Part shown: positions 6,083-15,868 of the stretch, piece after piece | Layout: every line of letters begins with the position of its first letter | Position numbering within the stretch: position 1 is the first letter of the stretch | Origin: Clostridia bacterium | GTDB taxonomy: Bacteria > Bacillota > Clostridia > Oscillospirales > CAG-272 | Reading direction: 5' to 3' | DNA: 64,000 nucleotides | Assembly (NCBI GenBank): GCA_029007295.1 | Contig: JAQXHN010000003.1 | Coordinates: forward strand, 1 to 64,000 | The notes under the pieces: model-generated | Database searches by the model: none | Told to the model about the DNA's origin: nothing | The model's input: only the letters and a program-made list of their open reading frames with translations | Made by a program: the position numbers and the translations under genes

Positions 6083-7183
6083 ATGGAAAGCAATTTTGTA
6101 TATGTTGTACTTGCGGTGATTTGCGCCGGACTAATCGCATTTACATCGACTCCTATCGTCCGTGTTTTAGCATACAAGCTCGGAGCAATAGACGTGCCCA
6201 AGGATAACCGCCGAATGCATAAAACTCCCATTCCTCGTTTGGGCGGTCTTGCAATTTATCTCGGATTTACGCTTACTACCGTTATATTTTGCAATTTATC
6301 TCCCATGCTTAAATCAATTTGGCTCGGCGGTACATTAATCGTGATTGTCGGAGTATTGGATGACATCTTCCGTCTAAACGCTTGGCTTAAATTTATTCTT
6401 CAGATAGGAATAGCCTTTATCCCCGTATGGCAAAAAATAACCGTATCCAGCATTACGATTGCGGGAAAAACTCTCAATTTCGGAGCTTGGTCCGTTCCGA
6501 TTACAATACTCTGGATTGTCGGACTTACCAACGCCATCAATTTAATCGACGGTCTTGACGGCTTATCCTGCGGCGTCAGTGCAATATCCGCAGCCTCCCT
6601 GCTTATCTGCTCCATTTTGCTCGGACAAGATCCCTCATCCACTGTTTTAACGGCGGTTCTTCTCGGCTCATGCCTCGGATTTTTACCGTTTAACACCAAT
6701 CCGGCGAAAATATTTATGGGTGATACCGGCGCCTTGTTCTTAGGCTTTGCGCTTTCCGTAATTTCTGCGGGAGGCGTGTTGAAGGCTCATACGGTAGTAT
6801 CCTTCCTTGCTCCTATTTCGATTTTTGCGCTGCCTCTTTTTGATACCGCCTTTGCTATTTTAAGAAGAGTAATTCACGGAAAAAGTCCGTTTGCGCCCGA
6901 TAGGGGTCACTTGCATCACAAGCTGATTGACATGGGGCTCAATCAAAAACAGACGGTTGCTCTTCTATACTCTATTTGCGGTATTCTCGGCCTTTCCGCA
7001 GCTCTGTTTACGTCCGAACATCTATGGAAGGCGGGCATTGTCATTGTTTCCGGTTTGATACTGTTTGCTGTTAATTTCTGTATTATGAAAAATCCGGATA
7101 CAAGAGAAAAAGCGGGATTTGATAAATTTTTAAATCCGAATAACAACGAAAAAAACGAACATACAGAAGAAGAGAAAAAATAA
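6083..7183 (+). CDS. tagO: undecaprenyl-phosphate GlcNAc-1-phosphate transferase (TagO/WecA family)
   Basis: A 366-aa polytopic membrane enzyme (about 10-11 spans). It transfers N-acetylhexosamine-1-phosphate from the UDP-sugar to undecaprenyl phosphate, the first step of wall teichoic acid or related cell-wall glycopolymers. Family motifs in order: RRMHKTPIPRLGGLAIYLGF, DDIFRLNAW, NAINLIDGLDGLSCG, MGDTGALFLGF and RGHLHHKLI. The C-terminus ends in a charged tail. ATG at 6083 follows AGAGG by 7 nt; a longer frame overlapping trpS is unlikely. Its stop overlaps the ROK gene start (TAATG). Confidence 0.93.
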   Translation: MESNFVYVVLAVICAGLIAFTSTPIVRVLAYKLGAIDVPKDNRRMHKTPIPRLGGLAIYLGFTLTTVIFCNLSPMLKSIWLGGTLIVIVGVLDDIFRLNAWLKFILQIGIAFIPVWQKITVSSITIAGKTLNFGAWSVPITILWIVGLTNAINLIDGLDGLSCGVSAISAASLLICSILLGQDPSSTVLTAVLLGSCLGFLPFNTNPAKIFMGDTGALFLGFALSVISAGGVLKAHTVVSFLAPISIFALPLFDTAFAILRRVIHGKSPFAPDRGHLHHKLIDMGLNQKQTVALLYSICGILGLSAALFTSEHLWKAGIVIVSGLILFAVNFCIMKNPDTREKAGFDKFLNPNNNEKNEHTEEEKK

Positions 7184-8166
7184 TGAAGAAATATTATATC
7201 GGTCTTGACATAGGCGGCACAAAATGCGCTTTGACGCTCGCCTATTTTGAAAAGGATAGCATTGAAATTATTTATAAAAAGCGATTTGAAACAAAAGAGC
7301 AACCTCCGAAAACAGTTCTTAATCTGTTTTGCGACATTACATACGAAGCTCTTTCGGAGCTCTCGCTCTCACTGAGCGATATCACCAGAATCGGAATTTC
7401 CTGCGGCGGACCGTTGGACGCCTACCGCGGAATAGTAATGTCTCCGCCTCACCTTCCCGGATGGGATGATGTTCACATAACGGAATATTTTGAAAAAAAG
7501 CTCGGCATACCTACGGTTCTTTGTAACGACGCAGACGCCTGTGTGCTTGCGGAGTGGAAATTCGGAGCCGGTAAGGGCTGCAAAAATCTCGTTTTCTTTA
7601 CCTGCGGCACAGGCTTCGGTTCCGGTTTTATTTTCAACGGCGCTCTCTATATGGGAACCGGTTTAGGATGTGAAATCGGTCACATTTCACTTCGCAAAAG
7701 AGGTCCTGTCGGATTCGGCAAGGTCGGCACTTCGGAAGCATTTTGCTCGGGGGCGGCTCTGGGTGAAGCAGGCAAACGCAGGGTAAGAAAAGAACAAGCC
7801 AAAGGAAAGACGCCGTATCTTTTACGAAAGGCAGGAACAATCGAAAACATAGACGCCAGACTCATATGCGAAACTGCGAAAAACGAAAAGGATCCTCTTT
7901 GCCTTTCACTGTGCAGAACTTTTGCAAAATATATCGGCGAAGTCTCAAGCATAGTAATTGACATGCTCGACCCCGAGATGATTATTATCGGAAGCGTATA
8001 CGCAAGAAATGTCGAGCTTTTCGAGCCTACACTGCTTGATACCGTTAAGAAAGAAACCCTTAAAAGGATCGGTAATGATTGCAGAATTCTTCCGGCAAAA
8101 TTAGGCGATTCCATCGGCGATTATGCGGCGCTCTCCGTTGCAATAACTCAAAATAAGACAATTTAA
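7183..8166 (+). CDS. ROK-family sugar kinase
   Basis: A 327-aa ROK (repressor-ORF-kinase) protein without an N-terminal helix-turn-helix, so a kinase rather than a repressor. The ATP motif is GLDIGGTKCAL at the N-terminus. The sugar/catalytic motifs are CNDADACVLAEWKFG and FTCGTGFGSGFIFNG followed by GLGCEIGHISL. The usual zinc motif CxCGxxGC after GH is replaced by GPVGFGKVGTSEAFCSG, so the structural zinc is probably absent. Likely phosphorylates a hexose or N-acetylhexosamine; the substrate is not determinable. It overlaps the tagO stop by one base, and a terminator follows. Confidence 0.88.
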   Translation: MKKYYIGLDIGGTKCALTLAYFEKDSIEIIYKKRFETKEQPPKTVLNLFCDITYEALSELSLSLSDITRIGISCGGPLDAYRGIVMSPPHLPGWDDVHITEYFEKKLGIPTVLCNDADACVLAEWKFGAGKGCKNLVFFTCGTGFGSGFIFNGALYMGTGLGCEIGHISLRKRGPVGFGKVGTSEAFCSGAALGEAGKRRVRKEQAKGKTPYLLRKAGTIENIDARLICETAKNEKDPLCLSLCRTFAKYIGEVSSIVIDMLDPEMIIIGSVYARNVELFEPTLLDTVKKETLKRIGNDCRILPAKLGDSIGDYAALSVAITQNKTI

Positions 8167-8285
8167 TAAATATTAACATTATTTATTACTCGGAGTTCAG
8201 CGTATCGTCAAACAATACTCACATTTTTCTGTTATTATATGTACCGGATAGGGATAATGCTTTTATATTTTATATAGAACATTAG

Positions 8286-8325
8286 CACCGATAGCCGTTG
8301 ACGGCTATCGGTGTATTTCCTTTTA
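8286..8325 (+). terminator. intrinsic terminator after trpS-tagO-ROK operon
   Basis: CACCGATAGCCG and CGGCTATCGGTG form a perfect 12-bp stem with a TTGA loop, followed by TATTTCCTTTT. Confidence 0.85.
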
Positions 8326-8343
8326 TGGAATAAATATTAAACA

Positions 8344-8390
8344 GCGCTTCCCGAATTATAAAAATTTCGGGAAGCGCATTTTTTATTTAG
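8344..8390. terminator. terminator between convergent operons
   Basis: GCGCTTCCCGAA pairs with TTCGGGAAGCGC, followed on the plus strand by ATTTTTTATTT. On the minus strand it lies just beyond the spoVAE stop, so it may serve both directions. Confidence 0.8.
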
Positions 8391-8748
8391 GTTTGCCTTT
8401 AAAAATCAAGGCGGCAATATATCCGAAAACAAGCGCCGCACTGATACCTCCTGCCGTTGCGCTCAGACCGCCCGTCAATACTCCTATAAGACCGTTTTCC
8501 GAAACAGCCTTCTTCACGCCCTCGCAAAGGGTGTGTCCAAAGCCCGTCAACGGAACCGTCGCTCCGCAATGCGCAATTTTTTCAAGAGGACCGTAAAGAC
8601 CTACGCCGCTCAGCACAACTCCTGAAACCACATAGATAACAAGTATCTTGCACGGAGTAAGCGATGTATAATCAATTAAAATCTGCGCTACCACACATAA
8701 AGCGCCGCCTACCGCAAATGCAGACACATACTGTAATATCATTGACAT
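8383..8748 (-). CDS. spoVAE: stage V sporulation protein AE
   Basis: A 121-aa small membrane protein with about four hydrophobic segments. Residues ALCVVAQILIDYTSLTP and GATVPLTGFGHTLCEGV match the SpoVAC/SpoVAE family core, in which a PLTGFG motif lies between spans. SpoVA proteins form the inner-membrane route for dipicolinic acid uptake into the forespore and its release in germination. Its ATG overlaps the spoVAD stop (TAATG), so translation is coupled. It is last in the operon. Confidence 0.93.
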   Translation of the reverse strand: MSMILQYVSAFAVGGALCVVAQILIDYTSLTPCKILVIYVVSGVVLSGVGLYGPLEKIAHCGATVPLTGFGHTLCEGVKKAVSENGLIGVLTGGLSATAGGISAALVFGYIAALIFKGKPK

Positions 8749-9746
8749 TATTTTTTACCCTCGATTCTGACAAGATGCGCAATACCGGGGATAGAATCTC
8801 CCTGCGCTACGGACATTTGGCTGAGTAACGCTCCGGTTCCTAAAAATAAAATATTATTAAGCGACCCTTTTTCTATTTCCTTTAAAAAATGCGCTGACAT
8901 AACGGCAGCCGAACAACCGCACCCGGAACCGCCGGCATTGGTTTTTTGCTCTTTTCTGTCGTAGATTAAAAGACCGCAATCGGTAAGATAGGGAGCAAGA
9001 TTGACATTGTGCCTTGAAAAAAGCTCAAGCAATATTTCATATCCCTGTTCGCCTAAATCTCCGGTAATTATCTTGTCAAAATCACCGGGCTTTTTTCCGC
9101 TTTCTTCAAAATATCTCCACAAAGTGTCAAAAGCCGCAACCGCCATTGCCGCTCCCATATTGTTTGCATCGGTGACGCCTCCGTCCGCTACCTTACCAAT
9201 AAGGAATTCGGAAATTCTCGCCATACCCTCTCCCCCTTGAAGAATATAGGCAGCCGACGCCGTTACCGTCCACTGAGAGGTGGGAGTTTGCAAGCCTCCG
9301 TATTCGATAGGGTAACGGAACTGCCTTTCCGCACTTAAATTGTGAGAGGAGGTCACTGCCGCACATTTTTGACAGAAGCCGGAATCAATCATTACTCCGC
9401 AAAGCCCCATACCGAGCGCGGCAGTTGAACATGCTCCGTAAATTCCTATTTTGGAAACGTTGATACCGGATAAGCCGAGATAGGAAGGCGTGCATTGATT
9501 TATTAAATCGCCCGAAAAAACAAGGTCAATGTCACTGTCGCGGATATTACCTTTTTTCATCGCCATATTTAATGATATTTTCTGACTCTCTCCCTCCGCA
9601 TGCTCCCACGTATCCATACCGAACCGGTCATCCTCGGAGTAGATATCAAATAATGAGCCCAGCGGTCCCTCGTGCTCTTTTTTACCAACGGCATTTCCCG
9701 TTGAAGCAATGAAAACACCGTTATTAAACTTAAAAAGTCCGCTCAT
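8748..9746 (-). CDS. spoVAD: stage V sporulation protein AD
   Basis: A 332-aa soluble protein of thiolase fold that binds dipicolinic acid in SpoVA complexes. It shows the SpoVAD signature FGMDTWEHAEG, then DLVFSGDLINQCTPSYLG and IYGACSTAALGM. A late NAGGSGCGCSA stretch is also typical. Length is normal for the family. It overlaps spoVAC upstream by 4 nt and spoVAE downstream by 1 nt. Confidence 0.96.
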   Translation of the reverse strand: MSGLFKFNNGVFIASTGNAVGKKEHEGPLGSLFDIYSEDDRFGMDTWEHAEGESQKISLNMAMKKGNIRDSDIDLVFSGDLINQCTPSYLGLSGINVSKIGIYGACSTAALGMGLCGVMIDSGFCQKCAAVTSSHNLSAERQFRYPIEYGGLQTPTSQWTVTASAAYILQGGEGMARISEFLIGKVADGGVTDANNMGAAMAVAAFDTLWRYFEESGKKPGDFDKIITGDLGEQGYEILLELFSRHNVNLAPYLTDCGLLIYDRKEQKTNAGGSGCGCSAAVMSAHFLKEIEKGSLNNILFLGTGALLSQMSVAQGDSIPGIAHLVRIEGKK

Positions 9747-10192
9747 TTCATCACCGCCGTAACAAGATAGTATATTACGCCATAAGCGGCGCTTGACAGC
9801 ACGCCGAATAATATCACAGGTCCTGCAATAGAAAATATTTTACTGCCTACACCGCTGACGTAGCCCTCCGCCTTCGTATCTATTGCAGGAGCTACAACAG
9901 CGTTTGCAAATCCCGTAATCGGCACCAGCACTCCGGCCTTGCCGAATGAGGCGATATTGTCAAATACTCCTATTCCTGTCAAGACAATCGCAATAAAAAT
10001 CATTGTAACGGGAACCAAAGTCTTGACGGTTTCGTCTTTCATATCGGTCAGCTTATATAAATCCTGAAAGCACTGAGCAATAAAGCAAACGCTTCCGCCC
10101 ACCCAAAATGCTCTTACTGAATCAGAAAAGCAATTGCTTTTAGGACTTCTGTCTTTTGTATACTGAACATATTTTTTCTTTTCGATTTTCAA
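9743..10192 (-). CDS. spoVAC: stage V sporulation protein AC
   Basis: About 149 aa, with four membrane segments and the family motif FGKAGVLVPITGFANAVVAPA. SpoVAC is reported as a mechanosensitive channel component of the DPA transport complex. The start is uncertain. TTG at 10192 gives MKIEKKKYVQYTKDRSPKSN, aligning with usual SpoVAC N-termini, with AAGGGAAGTGA about 8-11 nt upstream. An in-frame TTG at 10216 would add eight residues but lies within the ribosome-binding sequence. First gene of the operon; expression is expected in the forespore under sigma-G, but I could not identify a convincing sigma-G promoter. Confidence 0.9.
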   Translation of the reverse strand: MKIEKKKYVQYTKDRSPKSNCFSDSVRAFWVGGSVCFIAQCFQDLYKLTDMKDETVKTLVPVTMIFIAIVLTGIGVFDNIASFGKAGVLVPITGFANAVVAPAIDTKAEGYVSGVGSKIFSIAGPVILFGVLSSAAYGVIYYLVTAVMK

Positions 10193-10394
10193 ATAATCAC
10201 TCACTTCCCTTTTCAAATATCTTTTACACTATTTACTTTTTTATTCATTTAGGTTATAATTATTTTATAAAATATGGACTGTATTGAATACGCAAGAAAA
10301 AATTGCATTACCCTGCGAATGTTTTAAACAAATAATATCGGATTGCAAAAAATAACCGACGGTATGGCAAAATTGAATTTTTCTTTATCGATTC

Positions 10395-10745
10395 ATGATG
10401 ACAAAGGAAATTTTTACATCAAAAGGGCTGTCGGAAAGTGTATTTTACGACAGCATAACCGATATAAGCATATGGGTAAATATATGCAAAACGCACTTTA
10501 TCGAACGGGGACTTAATCAATACGCCCGGATAAGCCGTACATTAGGGGCGATTTGTACAAATTCGGCAGGCTGCAGTTTGAAAAGGAAGCCTTCCTTTGC
10601 GATTTTTCGACAGGGCCGGGTTCACCTGAAAAGGGGATACGGTAATCAATGTTCATATTCCCGAGGACCTCCCATGACATAGGAAGAGAGAATAAAATCT
10701 ACCGCAACGCAAGGGAGTATTTCAAAAATAAGGATACGGGGTCAT
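10395..10745 (+). pseudogene. decayed acyltransferase-like (DUF5596/GNAT-C type) C-terminal region
   Basis: Pieces in different frames reassemble into the C-terminal region of a clostridial acyltransferase-domain family. The order is KGLSESVFYDSITDISIWVN, YARISRTL, then in another frame LYKFGRLQFEKEAF, then VHIPEDLP and IYRNAREYFKNKD. The family pattern is 'KGIP..VFYDTFSDI..W', 'W..R.L...LF.LGRLQF', 'VHIPE..P'. At least two frameshifts and stops break it, and the N-terminal half is missing. It ends just before the ECF sigma gene. Confidence 0.65.
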
Positions 10746-10753
10746 GATTTTAA

Positions 10754-11329
10754 ATGATTGATACATACGAAAAAGAACTGATAAAAAAGGCCTCAAAGGG
10801 CGATGACGCCGCTTTTGAAGCTTTGGCGGAAAAATATCGGAATTTAATATATCGCATTTGTCTGATACAGCTGAAGTCAAGAGAAAACGCTCTCGATGTA
10901 TCGCAAAATGTGCTGATTAAAATTTGGAAAAACATTTCCTTGTTCAGATTTGAATCCTCATTTTCAACCTGGGTTTACTCAATAACAAGAAACGCAGTAA
11001 ACGATTTTATTCGCCGGGAAAAAAGGCGTTCGGAATTTTCCGCCGATGAAATCGGAAACGAGGGCGACGCCAAGACCCCCGTTTCGGAAAGAGAGACGCC
11101 GCATGAAGCCGTTTTGAAAAAGGAACGCTCGGAAATACTGCGAAATGCAATTTACTCTCTGTCAAACGAGCACCAAGACGTAATAATACTCAGAGATATC
11201 GAGGGTTACTCCTATTCGGAAATCGCGTCTATTCTGTCCGAAAACGAAGGAACGGTGAAAAGCAGAATAAACCGTGCAAGAAAAGCATTAAAAGAAACAC
11301 TGAAAAAACGGAACTTTTTCGGTGATTAA
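10754..11329 (+). CDS. ECF-type RNA polymerase sigma factor
   Basis: A 191-aa sigma-70 family factor of the extracytoplasmic-function group, having only regions 2 and 4. Region 2: IYRICLIQLKSRENALDVSQNVLIKIWKN then STWVYSITRNAVNDFIRREKRR. Region 4: DIEGYSYSEIASILSENEGT and VKSRINRARKALKETL, the recognition helix-turn-helix. The linker between regions is acidic and of normal length. The start codon has only a weak ribosome-binding site. The downstream gene encodes a ZAS-domain anti-sigma, so activity is probably controlled by an envelope signal. Target regulon unknown. Confidence 0.93.
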   Translation: MIDTYEKELIKKASKGDDAAFEALAEKYRNLIYRICLIQLKSRENALDVSQNVLIKIWKNISLFRFESSFSTWVYSITRNAVNDFIRREKRRSEFSADEIGNEGDAKTPVSERETPHEAVLKKERSEILRNAIYSLSNEHQDVIILRDIEGYSYSEIASILSENEGTVKSRINRARKALKETLKKRNFFGD

Positions 11330-11355
11330 TGTGTCAAAGATAGCGAGGTGATACA

Positions 11356-12090
11356 ATGGAAAAAAAATGTCCCTACTCGGAAGAAGATATTTTCGATTAT
11401 GCAAAGGGCGAAATTGAAGAGGCTGAAAAAGCGTCTATAGAAGAGCATTTATTATCCTGCTCCGAATGCAAAAAGCTGTTCGAGGAGGATATGCTTCTTA
11501 TCGATACATTAAATCGGTTTTCCGATTCGCAGCAAGCCCCCGACACACTGGTGCCGAGCGCTATGAAAAAAATTAAGCAGTTTAAAATATCAAAACGGAT
11601 ACTTTTAATCAGAAAAATAACCGCCGTATGTGCGTGTCTTACGGTAATGTTCGGAATTTACTTTATTGTTACGGGCAACCCCGACTCGGACAATATTGTA
11701 TCGGATGAAATTCAGTCGGAGCGAGCCGAGGTTGGCAAGGACGAATTAAGTTTAGATAACAATGCCAACGAGCAGGAGAACGGCAATGTATATGACGGAA
11801 GTGATATGCTATTGTCCGACATTATCGACGAAACATGCTCGTCATATTGCGAAGCCTCACAATCCGAGAGCAATTCATATAAGGACGCTGTTCCCGATGC
11901 GCTTTCGGACTCCGTCGACGAAGAGGAATACTCACTTTGGCGTCAAACGAAAAGCGGAATATATCCGTTTGTCCGCGACTTCAGTATTAAAAAGGAACAG
12001 CTTCTGAATGCAGGGTATACCGAAAAGGAAGCGAATATTTTGCTTTCGGGAACGCAGGAGGAATGGAATAATTATCTAAACGACCGATAA
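11356..12090 (+). CDS. ZAS-type anti-sigma factor, membrane-anchored
   Basis: A 244-aa protein. Residues ~1-50 form a putative zinc-binding anti-sigma domain with the HxxxCxxC motif (EEHLLSCSECKKL). One membrane span lies near residues 90-110 (AVCACLTVMFGIYFIVTG). An acidic, Ser/Asp/Glu-rich extracytoplasmic domain of about 130 residues follows, ending in SIKKEQLLNAGYTEKEANIL, a helical bundle-like tail. It lies 26 nt after the sigma gene with a GAGGTGA ribosome-binding site. Topology fits a regulator that sequesters the sigma factor at the membrane. The sensory domain has no recognised family. Confidence 0.88.
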   Translation: MEKKCPYSEEDIFDYAKGEIEEAEKASIEEHLLSCSECKKLFEEDMLLIDTLNRFSDSQQAPDTLVPSAMKKIKQFKISKRILLIRKITAVCACLTVMFGIYFIVTGNPDSDNIVSDEIQSERAEVGKDELSLDNNANEQENGNVYDGSDMLLSDIIDETCSSYCEASQSESNSYKDAVPDALSDSVDEEEYSLWRQTKSGIYPFVRDFSIKKEQLLNAGYTEKEANILLSGTQEEWNNYLNDR

Positions 12091-12093
12091 AAT

Positions 12094-12133
12094 CAGCGGA
12101 CTGTCACAAAGACAGTCCGCTGAATTATTTATT
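12094..12133 (+). terminator. terminator after sigma/anti-sigma operon
   Basis: CAGCGGACTGTC pairs with GACAGTCCGCTG (12-bp stem, ACAAA loop), followed by AATTATTTATTT. Confidence 0.75.
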
Positions 12134-12318
12134 TCTGCTTTTCAACGTAAGCGGTAATAAAATTTTTGAAGATAACCGCCGCCTGGCCCGTGTTGCCTTC
12201 GTCTTAGGCGAAAGTGTCGTTGCGCTTGTGCCAAAGATGAGTCCCTCGGCAACTGCCCAGGACATTGCTTCGGTTGCCCACTTCGACACCTTTGAAGCGT
12301 CGGTATAAGCGATGTTTT
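12129..12318 (-). pseudogene. remnant of an S-layer homology (SLH) domain
   Basis: The minus strand encodes DASKVSKWATEAMSWAVAEG, LIFGTS and TLSPKTKATR in one frame, then QAAVIFKNFITAYVEKQK and a stop in the next frame. This is the SLH pattern (W...A..WA...GLI.G.....L.P...ATRAQ.A.I...F), broken by a one-base frameshift at the ATRAQ position. Nothing coding for the rest of the protein remains upstream, where groEL's terminator lies. It is a C-terminal leftover of a surface-anchored protein. Confidence 0.75.
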
Positions 12319-12330
12319 ATTACAGAATGC

Positions 12331-12378
12331 TAAAATTCGGGCTGCGGCAAATCGAAAACATTCTTTTTGCCGCAGCCC
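12331..12378 (-). terminator. terminator after groEL
   Basis: GGGCTGCGGCAAA and TTTGCCGCAGCCC form a 13-bp stem, followed on the minus strand by GAATTTTA. Confidence 0.75.
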
Positions 12379-12400
12379 TTAGCTGTTTTTATAATCGGAA

Positions 12401-14044
<1,644 letters not shown>

Positions 14045-14054
14045 TTACCTCCGA

Positions 14055-14400
<346 letters not shown>

Positions 14401-14408
14401 CATTTAGT

Positions 14409-14437
14409 ATTTTAAACCACACTTTACCAAAAATCAA
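14409..14437 (-). promoter_or_regulatory. sigma-A promoter of groESL
   Basis: Minus strand TTGATT (14432-14437), 17-bp spacer, TAAAAT (14409-14414); the CIRCE element begins about 8 bp downstream of the -10. Confidence 0.75.
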
Positions 14438-14527
14438 TAGCAAACAACCCCAATTTACATTTATTTAACAATTCCATAATACAGTTGCGAATAATAATAT
14501 AATACACATTTTTCCGGGGGGTAAATA

Positions 14528-15868
14528 ATGAATTGTATTTTTTTCGTAAACGAGCGAATATTGCTTCCGTTAATGTTTGTTTTTCTTTTTGTTGCGGGAA
14601 TATTTATTTCCGTAAAAATAAGATTATTCTTTCTGAAAAGCCCGAAAACAGTTGTCTCTTCGCTTATTGACGGGAAAAGCAAAGGCTCCTTCAGAGCACT
14701 GACCGTCGCCCTTGCGGGAACTCTTGGGGTCGGCAACATTGTAGGCGTTGCCGACGCTATTTATTACGGCGGCAGCGGAAGCGTAATGTGGATGATCATT
14801 TGTGCGTTTATTTCAATGTCATTAAAATATGCGGAGGTGGTCCTGGCAATAAAATATCGCCGTTCCGAGCACGGCGGCGCTTTCTACTATATCAGCTATG
14901 CTCTGAATAAGCCGGTTATCGCAAAATTTTTTGCAATTCTGTGTATTCTGACTTCATTCACACTCGGAAACATGATTCAATCGAGGGCGGCGGCGGATTC
15001 CGTCAAAACGGCGTTTCAAATTCCTGATTACGTGTTCGGAATTATTTTATTCTTTTTGTGCGGAGCAGTCATTATCGGCGGCTTTCGCAGAATTTCCGAT
15101 TTCACGTTGAAGCTGATTCCTACTCTTTGTATAATATACACCCTGCTGTGTTCGATTATTATTGTCTTCAATATTGAAAAAATTCCCGGGATATGCGCCG
15201 TTATCTTTAAAAACGCATTTAGCTTCAAAAGCGTTTCCGGAGGCGTTTTAGGCTACGGCATGATAAGCGCAATGAAATACGGATGTATGAGAGGTATTAT
15301 TTCAAACGAGGCAGGCTGCGGCACGGCGCCTATTGCACACAGCGCATCAAAAACAAACAGCCCTGCAAAGCAAGGCTGTTTCGGGATATTCGAGGTGTTT
15401 GTCGATACCGTAGTATTATGCTCGCTCACAGCGTTTGTATTACTGATTTATCCGAATAATTCACACTCGCAAATGAACAGCGTTATTTCTTCGTTCGGCT
15501 GCTTTTTCGGGGGCTCGGCGTCATATATTATTTCGGTAATGATAGTTTTCTTTGCCTTTGCCACCCTTGTATGTTGGTCGTTTTACGGAATCGAATCTCT
15601 CCATTTTCTGAATCCGTCGCAAAAGCTCAAAAAGATATATCTTTTCATCTTTTGCGTTTTCTGTATCATCGGCTGCACGGTAACTGAAAAAATAGCATGG
15701 GCGCTGTCCGATTTCACCGTAAGCATTATGACGATGATTAACTGCGTTTGCCTGTTTTTATTGAGCGGAAAGGTAAAAAGCGAGACGGATTCGTTTCTTA
15801 ATGAGCAATCGGAGTGCCGACGCGTCCGATATAATCGGAAAAGGCGTCGCTCGGCAAAGAGGATATAA
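14528..15868 (+). CDS. alanine or glycine:cation symporter (AGCS family)
   Basis: A 446-aa polytopic membrane protein that imports a small neutral amino acid with Na+ or H+. Family motifs: ALAGTLGVGNIVGVADAIYYG near residue 60-85 and ISNEAGCGTAPIAHSASKTN near 260. About 10-11 spans. The last 20 residues are strongly basic (RRVRYNRKRRRSAKR), an unusual cytoplasmic tail. The start is preceded by GGGGGG 7 nt upstream. Its 3' end overlaps the convergent hom gene by 71 bp, so the basic tail is encoded antisense to the end of hom. Confidence 0.9.
   Translation: MNCIFFVNERILLPLMFVFLFVAGIFISVKIRLFFLKSPKTVVSSLIDGKSKGSFRALTVALAGTLGVGNIVGVADAIYYGGSGSVMWMIICAFISMSLKYAEVVLAIKYRRSEHGGAFYYISYALNKPVIAKFFAILCILTSFTLGNMIQSRAAADSVKTAFQIPDYVFGIILFFLCGAVIIGGFRRISDFTLKLIPTLCIIYTLLCSIIIVFNIEKIPGICAVIFKNAFSFKSVSGGVLGYGMISAMKYGCMRGIISNEAGCGTAPIAHSASKTNSPAKQGCFGIFEVFVDTVVLCSLTAFVLLIYPNNSHSQMNSVISSFGCFFGGSASYIISVMIVFFAFATLVCWSFYGIESLHFLNPSQKLKKIYLFIFCVFCIIGCTVTEKIAWALSDFTVSIMTMINCVCLFLLSGKVKSETDSFLNEQSECRRVRYNRKRRRSAKRI

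Noticed and set aside
10217..10330. Sigma-G promoter for spoVA
   Set aside because: Partial matches only; no -35/-10 pair with acceptable spacing.
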